64,000 bases of DNA from a virus, in the IMG/VR virus record IMGVR_UViG_3300047547_000041, positions 80,841 to 144,840 of that record; one strand, 5' to 3'. This document shows positions 29,312-39,177 of this stretch, piece by piece; the first letter of the stretch is position 1; the number at the start of each line of letters is the position of its first letter. The notes beneath the pieces were generated by a model that had not been told where the DNA came from, did not search any database, and saw only the letters and a list, made by a program, of their open reading frames with translations. Made by a program: the position numbers and the translations under genes.

Positions 29312-29569
29312 TCAATCCTTCAGGTTAGATGCAAGTTTTTCTTCCATGTCACGCATCGCGGCATAGGTGATTGCAACGCTGTCATTGTTACCTTTGATGT
29401 AAGCATCGATGTATGGGCGAACATCTTCATCAAAGTTTTCGATGTTGAACGTCTTGCAACCGCCCAAACCACCCATACTGTTTTGAATGGATGCGGTAAA
29501 AATGTTGGATGTGACTTTCTCACCGAAAGCCTTTACTTCTGGACTTGGGTAGTTGTTCATGACAGTCAT
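29312..29569 (-). CDS. Small hypothetical protein
   Basis: 85 residues, helical with a Gly-rich turn (NSMGGLGGCK). First gene after the promoter at 29593, 24 nt from its -10. Function unknown. Confidence 0.5.
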   Translation of the reverse strand: MTVMNNYPSPEVKAFGEKVTSNIFTASIQNSMGGLGGCKTFNIENFDEDVRPYIDAYIKGNNDSVAITYAAMRDMEEKLASNLKD

Positions 29570-29592
29570 GATGAAGTGTTGCGATGTAATGA

Positions 29593-29621
29593 ATTATGGC
29601 CCCGAAGGGCCATCTTGTCAA
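29593..29621 (-). promoter_or_regulatory. Sigma70-type promoter with GGCCC/GGGCC spacer
   Basis: TTGACA (29616-29621), 17 nt, CATAAT (29593-29598). The spacer region holds a perfect 5-bp GGCCC/GGGCC palindrome with TTCG in the loop on the - strand. Confidence 0.82.
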
Positions 29622-29646
29622 CACTGATTTTGTAACAGTTTGTAAC

Positions 29647-30045
29647 TCACTTGCGGTTCGCACCAAGCGAGTATTTTTGCTTGAGTTGCCATTGATCACG
29701 TTCGGAGTGCTTGACGATCTTGATCATTCGAGGTGAACAAGAAACAAGTTCTTCCGATGTGACTTGCTTGCACATACCCCAATCCATCAACAGCTTTACA
29801 ATCAGATTTCGACGCGCCAAATCTTCTTCATAGATGATTGTCGGCTTACCATCCAAGTAGAACAGTTCCTTGAAATGGACAATGAAATACTTCCCGCGAC
29901 GATGCAAAATATGCGCAGTTTGCCAAAGAGTCTTTTCACCACGAACGGAAATACCAATTCGAGTCTAGGTTTCCCGAATCTTCAGAAAGTCATCAGGGTT
30001 TTCAATTGAAACCTCAACACCTACATCTTTATCAAATTCACTCAT
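29647..30045 (-). CDS. regA: Translational repressor RegA (one TAG)
   Basis: 132 codons (T4 RegA is 122). The alignment is clear by eye: VSIENPDDFLKIRET, then TAG, then TRIGISVRGEKTLWQTAHIL and RRGKYFIVHFKELFYLDGK, against the T4 pattern KVKETLTRMGI and RGLYYIVHFKEM. The TAG (29965-29967) faces Leu in T4. RegA binds initiator regions of early mRNAs and blocks translation. It is last in the 45-44-62-regA cluster, as in T4. Confidence 0.9.
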
Positions 30046-30083
30046 TTTTCTTGACCTCACAAATATAACTGCACATGAAATAC

Positions 30084-30509
30084 TTACTGTTTAGACCGTT
30101 TTGGCTTACTGGTTTTGGTACTCATTTTACCACCCTTACCCTTGAGGATATCGGACTTCATCTCTTCTGTTAAAATGTTGTCGATATACCATTTTGCGCG
30201 AATGAGATTGATATCATAAATGCTCATGACCATCTCTTCGAGTTCTTCATTGGTCTTTTCAGATTCTTTCTTTGCCCACTTGGAAAATGCCAAATCCTTT
30301 GGCAACCCATGATAGAAAAAGTCATATTGCGCTTTCTTTGGCAGTTCATAGAACTGATTCATGGTATTGGCGAAAAGCGCACCAACCGGTGTTTGTGAGA
30401 TTCCGCGATTAACCATGAAAGCGTTGTAATGACTTTCTTGAAAGTTGTCATCCCAAATGTCGGTCTTTTTCTTGACCGCATTGATAATGTCAAAGAATGG
30501 TGCAGACAT
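30084..30509 (-). CDS. 62: Clamp loader small subunit gp62
   Basis: 141 residues (T4 gp62 is 187). The segment YNAFMVNRGISQTPVGALFA then FYELPKKAQYDFFYHGLP and FSKWAKKE is the conserved part of this family. Basic Lys/Ser-rich tail. gp62 with four gp44 subunits loads clamp gp45. In T4 it follows 44 directly; here an 85-codon gene lies between. Confidence 0.82.
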   Translation of the reverse strand: MSAPFFDIINAVKKKTDIWDDNFQESHYNAFMVNRGISQTPVGALFANTMNQFYELPKKAQYDFFYHGLPKDLAFSKWAKKESEKTNEELEEMVMSIYDINLIRAKWYIDNILTEEMKSDILKGKGGKMSTKTSKPKRSKQ

Positions 30510-30511
30510 TG

Positions 30512-30769
30512 TTAAACCTCATTAGGCCATGCGAAAACCGGTAGACCACTCAGAACACCTTCAGCAATGACAAGCCTTCCGGACAAACGTTGCAGATGTT
30601 CAACGCTTCGAATCTGAGACTTTCGCACAGAGCACAAAACAAACTTCCCATCGTTCACTTCAAGGTGATAATGATACAGCGGATCGTATGCTTCATACTC
30701 TTCATCAGTTGCGAAAGACGCTGAAATCGCGGCATCCTGAACCTTGAAATGTTCCAGAAACTTGCTCAT
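30512..30769 (-). CDS. Small protein between 44 and 62
   Basis: 85 residues. The ATG overlaps the gp44 stop (ATGA) and the gene ends two bases before gp62. Beta-rich C-terminal part (YHYHLEVNDGKFVLCSVRKS). Its place within the clamp-loader cluster suggests a replication role, but no family is recognised. Confidence 0.6.
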   Translation of the reverse strand: MSKFLEHFKVQDAAISASFATDEEYEAYDPLYHYHLEVNDGKFVLCSVRKSQIRSVEHLQRLSGRLVIAEGVLSGLPVFAWPNEV

Positions 30770-31680
30770 TTGAACTTTGCCTTCTTCATGAATTCAACGC
30801 AAAACGCTGCAATGTTGATTTCGGGGTCGGCACCATTGTTTGAACGGTATTGATACTCACCAATGGTCAAAATGATTTCAGGAATGCAAGACGGTTCAAG
30901 AACACCATCCAAAGCCTTGTAAAGATCACGGAAAACAAGTTCAGAGGCATTGTTAGCTGCCCACTTGCGACATTCACCAAAGTTCTTTTCCTTCATTGCA
31001 CTGACCAGAGATTCAATGCTACTGGTTTGCAAATTGGTCAGAATCGATTCATCAATTTCACCACTCATTGCGAACCGTTGCAGTTCATCAATGGACTTGC
31101 GGAAGTCGGGGAAGTTCTTGTTGATCAGTGACGCGACGGCTTGCTTGTCGAACTTGATTTCTTCATTTTCAAGAATCGAGAATGCACGCTTGCTCATACC
31201 AATCACAAGTGCCTTACGTTCATCCTGAGGAACAGTGAACGAATAGGTTCGCAGGCGAGATTGCAGGGCAGGAATGACCTTGTAGAGATTGTTTGCTGTG
31301 AAGATGAAGCTACAGGTCTTGGCGAATTGTTCAATCACACCCTTGAGCGAATCTTGAGCCTGAGATGACAGACCATCCGATTCGTCAAAGATGACAACCT
31401 TTTTGCCACCGGTCAGAGAAACCGTTGATGCAAATTGTTCAACACGGCTTCGAACCATGTCGATACCATTGTCTTTGGATGCGTTGATAAACAGCACATC
31501 CGTTTCCAATTGGTCACAAAGAGCCATAGCAACCGTTGTCTTGCCAATACCCGGTCGGCCAACAAAAAGCATGTTAGGAATCTCGCCACTGGCGACGATT
31601 TCATTCATTTGCTTCTTTGTTTCCTTTGGAATGATGCATTCATCAATGGTTTTTGGTCGATAATCAAATGTCCACAACAT
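30766..31680 (-). CDS. 44: Clamp loader ATPase gp44
   Basis: 304 residues (T4 gp44 is 319). AAA+ features: N-terminal RPKTIDECIIP, Walker A GRPGIGKTT (about residues 41-49), Walker B VVIFDESDG (about 94-102), sensor 1 CSFIFTANN and the SRC-like region LQSRLRTYSF. It opens clamp gp45 with gp62. No TAG codon. Confidence 0.95.
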   Translation of the reverse strand: MLWTFDYRPKTIDECIIPKETKKQMNEIVASGEIPNMLFVGRPGIGKTTVAMALCDQLETDVLFINASKDNGIDMVRSRVEQFASTVSLTGGKKVVIFDESDGLSSQAQDSLKGVIEQFAKTCSFIFTANNLYKVIPALQSRLRTYSFTVPQDERKALVIGMSKRAFSILENEEIKFDKQAVASLINKNFPDFRKSIDELQRFAMSGEIDESILTNLQTSSIESLVSAMKEKNFGECRKWAANNASELVFRDLYKALDGVLEPSCIPEIILTIGEYQYRSNNGADPEINIAAFCVEFMKKAKFK

Positions 31681-31694
31681 GATGTAGTTTCTCC

Positions 31695-31871
31695 TTAATA
31701 GACTTGGATGTAACCGGTTCGCTGATAGATTTCAGCAACCATTTCAACATTTGCCCAATCGGGAATTGTTGCAACCGAATAGTCGTCACTCATGTGAGAG
31801 TAGTATTCGACTTGATCGATTGTGCAATATGTCCCATCGGGCCAGAATGCGTATTCTACACCATGACTCAT
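31695..31871 (-). CDS. Small protein between 45 and 44
   Basis: 58 residues. The ATG overlaps the gp45 stop (ATGA) and the gene ends TAA 15 nt before gp44. It contains EYAFWPDGTYCTIDQVEYY and IPDWANVEMVAEIYQRTG. No known family; the tight overlap supports a real gene. Confidence 0.6.
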   Translation of the reverse strand: MSHGVEYAFWPDGTYCTIDQVEYYSHMSDDYSVATIPDWANVEMVAEIYQRTGYIQVY

Positions 31872-32533
31872 TGCGAGAACTCCGAACTAGGTTCAATACC
31901 AAGGAACATCACATACGAACCGTTATTGTTCACCCACTTGGTGATTTTCTTCTTCGACACTTCGACGCTGTAATCACCATCAATCATCTTCATGTTGTCC
32001 AGATTGAACACAACCGAGAAGTCTTCTTCAAACTTGTCTGACAGTTCAACCGTGAAAATGTTGCTCGAAGGTGTGGTCTTGTCATAGACATTGGCAACAA
32101 ACTTGCCATCCTTGGAAACAAAGGCAACTTCGTTCAAACCAAGCGTCTTCGCCGCCTTGTCAATCGAATTCTTCAGAGTTTGGGTCACATTGAATGTGAA
32201 GTCGGTTTGAGGGAACTTGACCGTATTGGGGTAATCACTCAGAAGTGCCTTGTCAGTGGTTCGGTACTTGACGTTGACCGAATTTTCGCTGATCGAAAGA
32301 ACACCGTTCGAGAACGTCAGTTCAGGCGATGCAAACATACCAAGAACATTCAGGAATTCTCGCATGTCATAAATTCCGAACTCGTCATCAAAAGCATCCG
32401 GCAGTGTTGCCACCACAACCGAAGTTTTTGCTGGTGCCATGGTCTTTTGAGTGTTGCCAGCAATGAACCATGCATTGCTATTGATTTGACCGAAGTTCTT
32501 CAGGATTTCGATAGATTCTTTGCTCAGTTTCAT
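31868..32533 (-). CDS. 45: Sliding clamp gp45
   Basis: 221 residues (T4 gp45 is 228). The start MKLSKESIEILKNFGQINSN and later IYDMREFLNVLGMF, LSDYPNTVKFPQ and KKITKWVNNNGSYVMFLG follow the family. The trimer tethers gp43 and, in T4, activates late transcription together with gp33 and gp55. Followed by 44 and 62. Confidence 0.93.
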   Translation of the reverse strand: MKLSKESIEILKNFGQINSNAWFIAGNTQKTMAPAKTSVVVATLPDAFDDEFGIYDMREFLNVLGMFASPELTFSNGVLSISENSVNVKYRTTDKALLSDYPNTVKFPQTDFTFNVTQTLKNSIDKAAKTLGLNEVAFVSKDGKFVANVYDKTTPSSNIFTVELSDKFEEDFSVVFNLDNMKMIDGDYSVEVSKKKITKWVNNNGSYVMFLGIEPSSEFSQ

Positions 32534-32545
32534 GATTAACCTTTC

Positions 32546-33916
32546 TTACATTGTCCAACCGGAAAAGTCTGTTGTTCCGGTACTTTCACCACCATTGTTG
32601 ATAACATCCGACATTTGGGCTTGCGCCTTTTGGGTCTGAGTGTTGTCAACATCATACCACATCATCTTGTCTGTATCGACGCCAATCGCGAAGCAATTGT
32701 AGTAGTCGATTGATCCAAAACGATTCTTCAATTGCTTGATAATACGTTGCTTCATAGCCTTCAGGTCATCTGAAGTGATCATGACGAACATGCTGTCAAG
32801 CGTCATTGGGATACCCCAAGATTCCGAAACATCATTCATTCCCGGGTCAGAGCTTCCGCCACCACCACGGGTTGTTTGCACGGCAGTCCATACAACAGTG
32901 TTTGTCTAAATTGCCATAGACCGCAACTCTTCAGCAACCGATTTTTGTAGCGTGAATGAGTTTGCTTGAGTGTTCTTAACTCTAGCCGAACCAACGATAC
33001 CCATATAGTCAACCACGATCTAATCGGGTACGAAATTCTTAACTCTTTTCAGTTCATCGATCAGGGCTAGAAAATGGTTAGCGTTTGCGCCACCGGTAGG
33101 AAACTCTCTAACGATCAGTTTACCGAAACCCTTGTCTTTCAGACTGTTGATGCGTGAAATAAAATCACTCTTTGTCATACGCATCAATTGATCTTGGTCA
33201 ACTTCAAAACGGCATTGGTCGAAACGTTTTGAGATTTCTTCCTGAGCCATTTCAGCGGTAATGTACAAAACATTGTATCCAGCATTCAATGCGCCACGCG
33301 CAATGTTTACCAGACCAAGGGTTTTACCCGCATGGGGCGGCGCCATCAAAGCATTCAGGGTTTTTCTTGTTGGCCCACCACGCATCACCTTATCGAAAAA
33401 TGGATGCCCCGTGGGAATCTTCAAATCCTTCTTGTGGTAATACTCGAAACGGTTTTCAGCATCATCCTCATAATCATGCCCAACTCGCGTGTCGAATTTA
33501 ACGCTTAGTGCATCCTGAAGAATTGATGGGATAGCATCAGAAGAACGTTTTTCATCATCACCATTGGCAATGGTGATACTTTCCATGAGTGCATTGAAAA
33601 GTGCATTATCCTTACAGAAAGTCTCAGTTTCATCAATCAGCCAAGAAACCTCATACTCTTTCGAGAAGTCGATTGATTCTAGCTTTTCTGTAATACCATC
33701 AAGAACACTTTCGGTCTAGTTCTTCGCCTTTGACAACGAGATTTCAACTTGTTCCTTTGTGGGGCAACGCTTGTACTTGTCAAACAGATGAACGATGATT
33801 TTCAGAAGAACCTTATCAGACTTTTCCTTAAAGTATTCTTCCTTCAGATGTGGAATGACTTGCTTTGCGTAAGCCTCATACTTCATCAAACCGGTAAAAA
33901 TTAGTGTTTCAATCAA
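32546..33916 (-). CDS. 41: Replicative DNA helicase gp41 (three TAG codons)
   Basis: 456 codons (T4 gp41 is 475) with TAG at 33716, 33020 and 32906. DnaB-like layout: N-terminal helical domain, then Walker A as MAPPHAGKTLGLVNI, VLYITAEMAQEEI, LIVREFPTGGANANHF, KNFVPD-TAG-IVVDYMGI (Walker B) and VWTAVQTTRGG. Homology to T4 is unbroken across all three TAGs. Aligned T4 residues are Ile at 33020 and Glu at 32906. It unwinds DNA at the fork and carries primase. Confidence 0.92.
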
Positions 33917-33937
33917 TGTGTGAACCCCTTATAGTTC

Positions 33938-33977
33938 TGTGCCTCAACTGCTACTATTGTAACACAGTTGAGGCACA
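33938..33977 (-). promoter_or_regulatory. 13-bp perfect inverted repeat between uvsX and 41
   Basis: TGTGCCTCAACTG (33938-33950) and CAGTTGAGGCACA (33965-33977) flank a 14-nt loop. It lies in the 87-nt gap upstream of gene 41. There is no T-tract, so an operator or mRNA processing/stability hairpin fits better than a terminator. Confidence 0.6.
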
Positions 33978-34003
33978 TTCAGTTACGCGCGAAAAGGGTT
34001 TAC

Positions 34004-35077
34004 TTAATCGTCACTATCCAGTGCATCGATTTCAGCCTCTCGATTGCGGGACTCTTCCAGCTTGTGACCAAGTTTGTACTTGCCCATGATGAAATTGTCG
34101 AACTTGTCACACTTGAGAATATCGGACCAGAATTCTTCGGTTTCGGTATCCTTCAGGCGCAGCTTACCACCAATCAGTTCACCGGTAGAGATATCAACCT
34201 TTTGATACCAACCTTGATTGGGCTTGACAACGTGACCGGATTCAAGTGCAATATCCATCAGACCGGAATAGGTCTTGATACCACCATCAAAGGTAACGGT
34301 AAATTCCAGCTTTGACTTTTCCTTGACGTAACGCGACTTTTCAACAGTCAGCTTAAAGTTGTATCCGATCAGGTCGGTTCCTTCTTTTTCTTGACTCTTT
34401 GTGATGATGAAGCCAGTGTTTGCACTGTACATCAGACCGGTACCACCGCTGATGATGGCCTTAGAGTACATTTCCATGGTGTTGTAGGTGTGGCAGATTG
34501 CCAAACATGGAATGTCTTTTGCTACCAGCGAAGGTGTCACCATACGGAACAACGACTTGATGGACTTTGCACGTTGCATGTCGGCAACAGACTTTTCATC
34601 AAGTGCGTCTTCAAGTTCCTTCAACGATGCAGTGTTACCAATCGAGTCAATCGCAATGATGACCTTATCGCCACGTTCGATTTCCTTGAGTTGACGAACA
34701 ATGTCAAACTTCAACATTTCGATATGTTCGATAGGAATGTGAATAACTCGCGACGGATCGATACCATGGGTCTTCAGGTACGCGGGGGTAATACCACCTT
34801 CCGAATCGTACAGAATGCAAACAGCTTCGGCATACTTGTCGAGATATGCCTTGACACACAGAAGCGTCAGAAGAGTTTTGTAGGACTTTGATTCACCGGC
34901 AATAAGGGTCTAACCACTTGACATACCACCACGAGTAGAACCAGAATACGCCACGTTGATGATAGGAATGTCAACCTGAATCACATCCTTGTCATGAAAC
35001 ATCACCGATTCACTCAGAACAGAGGCATTCTTGGTGGGTGATGCCTTCAGAAGTTTTTCCATCAGTTTACTAGCCAT
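34004..35077 (-). CDS. uvsX: Recombinase UvsX (one TAG)
   Basis: 357 codons. RecA-like: GGMSSG-TAG-TLIAGESKSYKT is the Walker A region (T4: SGLLILAGPSKSFKS), then AVCILYDSEGGITPAYL, RVIHIPIEHIEMLKFDIV, IDSIGNTASLKE and VEKSRYVKEKSKL. TAG (34910-34912) faces Leu in T4. UvsX forms filaments on ssDNA and starts strand invasion and recombination-dependent replication. The start MASKLMEKLLKAS agrees with the family. Confidence 0.93.
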
Positions 35078-35115
35078 GTTTTTCCTTTACGTTAAATGGG
35101 CCTTATCGTATTTTC

Positions 35116-35135
35116 CGTGAGTGCCCAACCTCACG
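35116..35135 (-). other. Hairpin between 43B and uvsX
   Basis: CGTGAG and CTCACG arms with an 8-nt loop, followed by GAAAATACG rather than a T-tract, 17 nt past the 43B stop. Possibly a weak terminator or mRNA-end hairpin. Confidence 0.4.
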
Positions 35136-35151
35136 AATCTTAGTTAGGGTG

Positions 35152-36491
35152 TCAGCCGAAGAAACTTGTAATGTCAGCGGCATCAGGGATGACAACACCA
35201 GCAGCACTCAGGAAGTCTTCAACAGGCTTCATGAACGACTTTTCCCACATTGTACCATAGTCAATGTAAGGTTCCATCTTGAACTCGCTAGGCAGCTTGT
35301 CAATGAAACCAATCACATTGTTCTTGGTCGGATTGGGCAACACGGTATAGACAAACTTCATTTTGTCGCCCGGGTTGATGTTAGGAACATCGTTTTCAAG
35401 TTTCTTGTCCTTGACCATCATGTTATGGACAATCGATGCGCGAACGTGAATAGGGCAACCCTTCTTGGGACCGGTAGGCGTTTCCCATTTAGCGATATCC
35501 TTTACCCCACGCGGGAATGCGATTTCTTCGGGCTTTGCATTCATGTAGATTTCGCGGGTCTTTTCGATATGGTTTTGAATCTTTCCAATGTCTTCGTCCA
35601 AAAGCATTGGCAACATATCGGTTAGATGGGTTCTAACAATTTGGGGCGTGGAAGAACGGACAACAGTGATGCCCATGATCTTCAAATCACCTTCAGGATA
35701 TTCAACACCTTCATTGTTGTAAACGCGGGTCATGTACATCTTCTTAGCAATCATCAAAGCCCGATCAGCAACGAATTCTCGCTTGAATGATAGCCGTGTA
35801 GCATCGAGGTTCAAATAATCGCTCAGAGAGGCCATAGAGGCGTTCAGGATGGGTTGAATCTTGGCATCGATCACCTTGATCAGACCGTTTGTGATCTTGG
35901 TCTTGTCTTCAACACCGGACATGTACTTCTTAACAATCTCGTCAAGACTGAAAAGAACGGAGTCAGTGTCAGTGTAGAACCTTGAGTTACATCCGAACAG
36001 TTCTTGATACCATTTATCAATTCCGTCACCAGCATATCGAACCATGCATTGACCTGTCAGTGTAATGCCTTCAGACAATCGAGAATCCTGAAGGAAGAAC
36101 CAATCGTTTGCGGTTGCGCCATACATTTGTATTCAGTGCAAGTCGTTAATTTGCACCCGTCATTAAGACTGCTCATAGTCACCTATGAGATTAGACTATC
36201 TCACCATCTTCCATGGAAGATGCCCACCACTTCGAGCCACTTGACCCTACGGATAAATCCTAGTCGTTACACTTTTCCGGTTTCCCGGACTTAGCACGGT
36301 ATTGTCTCAGTGAGAGTTTCACCGTTTTCGATGGGTTATTCGATCAGTGTCACCACTGAAAGCCTCTACATTCAAAGGGAATTGCCAGCAACCTTGAAAG
36401 AACTTTGCCGAGTGTCATACTCTGCAATTTTCTTATCACAGAACTTCAACTTTTCCAACAGTTCGTCATTACTCAATTTGCTTAAATCCAT
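35152..36491 (-). CDS. 43B: DNA polymerase C-terminal subunit gp43B (intron-interrupted)
   Basis: Two exons, 36491-36375 and 36123-35152, joined across a 251-nt group I intron to give 362 residues. It starts MDLSKLSNDELL with an AAAGGA ribosome site six bases ahead. Exon 1 ends KVAGNSL and exon 2 begins YGATAND, rebuilding polymerase motif B. Exon 2 carries motif C YTDTDSVLF and the C-terminus DITSFFG, like T4 gp43 (DFLFG), a clamp-binding tail. It lacks motif A, which is on 43A. The two chains must associate for activity. Confidence 0.88.
36124..36374 (-). ncRNA. Group I intron in 43B
   Basis: The 5' exon ends in T (CTT) and the intron ends in G (36124). GAGG just inside the intron can pair with exon CCTT, ending in the U-G pair of P1. 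P2 is TCAGTG/CACTGA. A conserved block (GAGACAATACCGTGCTAA) closely matches the core of the T4 td intron, with P3 from ACGGT/ACCGT. P7 is GACTA/TAGTC, and P8 is a perfect CATCTTCC/GGAAGATG hairpin. P9 hairpins are CTCATAG/CTATGAG and GTGCAA/TTGCAC. There is no open reading frame inside. Removing it joins NSL to YGAT. Confidence 0.92.
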
Positions 36492-37555
36492 ATACATTCC
36501 TTTATTGTTTGCATGTTCTCAATTATAGCAGACTTTGGGTAAAATTTGAAACCATAATCGGCCATCGTTTTCCCTACATGATCAACCAAGAATGGAATAG
36601 CTTGAACTCTTCTTTTTGTTATTCTCATATCGAGTTTTCTCAGAATGTTCTAATCGACTCTTTTGACACCAATAAATTTTGCGAATCTTGTAGTATTGGC
36701 AAACGCATAAGTTTTACCATTGTAAGGGAATGTCCAAACGCCGGAAAAATTTTGTGTAGCCGAATACTCGGTGTATTCTCTTCTTGTAGTACCATCAAAA
36801 ATATCAACGTATATCGGTTCATTGAAATTGTTGTTTTTGTATATTCTACCCGGAACCAAATTATCTGGTTGTGTACCTTTGTAATATCTAAAATTTTTCA
36901 AAGTTTCTGGACAGTGAAACCAATTTTTGTGACCGTTCATTATTCCTTTAAGTTTGATATTTCCTTGAAAGAAACCTTCCGGTACTATTTCCGAATCAGA
37001 GAAATATCTAACAACGCCATATCTATTACTATGAGCGGTCTTACCGGATAGTGATTTTGATTGTCTCTTTTTGAATTCATTACTTCTTCTATTTCCCATA
37101 TTTGCCGGAACTAACTCACCTGTTGAGATTCTAGGATCATCTTTGAATACAAGAAAAGAATCGCCAGATAGGTTCTTTACTGTAACTTTTCCAACCATTT
37201 CTTTCTTGAGTAATTGTCTATGCTATTCAGCATCGTAACCATATAATTCAATTTCTTTCCAGCAATTTTCATCAACGCTTTTCCTCAAAATCTATTTCAC
37301 CGAATTGAGCATGAGTAAAGATTTTGTTATTTTGTATAGAAGTAAATGCGCTTTAGCATGATTGATTAAAGATAGCTTCGCGCAGTTCCAAGGATAATCG
37401 GAGAAACTTCTATATTCCGGGAAGATACTTTTTGGAAGTATGTGGTGCATATCCACAAATTCAGAACTTTCTTCCTTACTACAAAGTGCTAGATATTCAT
37501 CTATTAGATCGTTTTCACCAAACTTTGAAACTAGAGTTTTCTTCTAATCTATCAT
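36482..37555 (-). mobile_element. Freestanding HNH homing endonuclease gene between 43A and 43B (four TAG)
   Basis: 357 codons from ATG 37555 to TAA 36484-36482, with TAG at 37544, 37292, 37223 and 36650. The HNH core is MHHILPKSIFPEY (His37, His38), NCAKLS (Asn57) and NHAKAH (His66). A DDPRISTGELV segment near residue 140 is typical of phage HNH enzymes. Its ATG overlaps the 43A stop (ATGA) and its 3' end runs 10 nt into 43B. The whole gap between 43A and 43B is its coding sequence, so there is no room for an intron ribozyme. This is a split gene, not an intron. Confidence 0.88.
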
Positions 37556-39108
37556 ACAGTAACACCGCGCTTTTTAAGTTCATTTTTGATTTGAGTCTTC
37601 AAATCCTTGTACTTGAGCATTTCCTTCTTTGCAACTTTACGACCATCGAAAACCTTTTCAGTTTCTCGCGCAATGAATCCAAGTTCATCTTTTCTAAACA
37701 TTGCACCGTTTGCCAACATGGCGTAATTCATTGACTTGAGGTATTCGCCCAAACCAGAGATGCCTTGTTTCAGAACCAATTCAACGTTGATTTTTGTGTT
37801 TTCATCAACCGGTCCATAACCATTGGCGATAGCCCATTCATTGAAATGTGCAGCTTTGAACATTCCAACAAAGGTTTCGGTTGAAAGGTTTGATGCCATC
37901 ATGATAGATGGATACTCGGATGTTGCATCAACCGAACAAGCCCACTTGTAAAGGCCCGGCTTAGGCGTCATCACATAACCACCTTCATATGGGTATGATG
38001 GACCCTTTTCACCATCAATACAGACAAGTTTCTTATCGAAGAACAGTGTCGAAACCAGAAGGTTTTCCCAATACCGAACAGGGCTGAAAACATCCTCAAG
38101 ATTTGACCGCATCACTTGAGCAAGGGTGAATGCCAAGTTGATAAGATTCAGCTTATCATCGATTTCCACACAACGAATAACGTCAATACGGTTGTACTTT
38201 ACAAAGTGAGTGTCCCATGCTTTTTGATAGTTGTCGCGAAATGATGCGTATGGCATTTCCAGCTTACCAACACCCAGCACCACAGTTGAAATATGGTCGA
38301 GCTTGTAGGTTTCCTCTTTCTTGAGGACGAACTTCTTATAGAGTTCCATCAGGTCAAGACCGGCGATACCGTAAATGTCAAAATAGATGTTGGTTTCTTC
38401 TTCATCCCATTCAGACTTTTCCTCACGCTGGCGTACAACCCCAAATGGCGACAATTCATTAACAAATTCTTCACCAAGGATTTTGGAGATACGAACACAG
38501 AGATATGGAATATCGAACAACCGGCAACGCCATCCGGAATAGATATCAAGATTCAGAGTCTTCCAGTAGCGAATGAATTCGCGAAGCATGATATCTTCGC
38601 TTGTGTAATACTCGTAGTCAAACTCTTCATTACCGTAGTATGGACGACACGAAAACGTTTTCACCCGTTTGAAATTCTTGTCATAGATGGTGATCAACGT
38701 GATCATCTCAGCGGCAATCTTAGGTTCAGGGAACCCGGTCGAATACTCACCGACAGTCGTTTCAATGTCGATAAACCCGATTTTCAGGTCTTCGAAGTCA
38801 CCCGAATAGTTTTGAGGGAAGTTTCGGTTGATGAAGTCTTGCGCGGAATTCTTAACACCATAGAACTTCAGGTTCTCAACATTCCCATGAGATTCCTAGA
38901 ACTTGTACTGATGGTTCGTGCTATCGAATTCGACGGGCACCAAGGGTTCACCCTTCATGGTCTTGAACTCAGACTTTTCATCACCACCACGCCGGTACAG
39001 AACAGGCTTTAGCTTTTGCTTGGTCTTGAATGGCTTACCGTCTTTGTAGCCACGAATGAGAATGTCACCCTTGTAAGTGTTCCAATATGTTGGATACATG
39101 CTTGTCAT
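37552..39108 (-). CDS. 43A: DNA polymerase N-terminal subunit gp43A (one TAG)
   Basis: 518 codons from MTSMYPTYW with an AAGGA site. One TAG at 38896-38898. Exonuclease motifs: Exo I IGFIDIETT, Exo II SGWRCRLFDIPYL (Arg where Asn is usual) and Exo III YNRIDVIRCVEIDD. Polymerase motif A is SVDATSEYPSIMM. It stops at TGA after KKRGVTV, before motif B. The rest of the polymerase is 43B. Split family B polymerases have been described in some Aeromonas T4-like phages. Confidence 0.9.
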
Positions 39109-39152
39109 CAAAATCCTTTCATCACTGTCAGTCAATGGTGCAGTGTACCATA

Positions 39153-39175
39153 GAAAATGGCCCCGAAGGGCCATT
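39153..39175 (-). terminator. Terminator upstream of 43A
   Basis: ATGGCCC stem, TTCG loop, GGGCCAT arm and a TTTTC tail on the - strand, just past the stop of the 27-codon gene. Confidence 0.8.
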
Positions 39176-39177
39176 GT

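Noticed and set aside
36375-37555. HNH segment as a second group I intron in the polymerase gene
   Set aside because: The coding sequence fills the whole gap and overlaps both flanking genes. No P3-P8 core is visible, and 43B has its own ribosome site.
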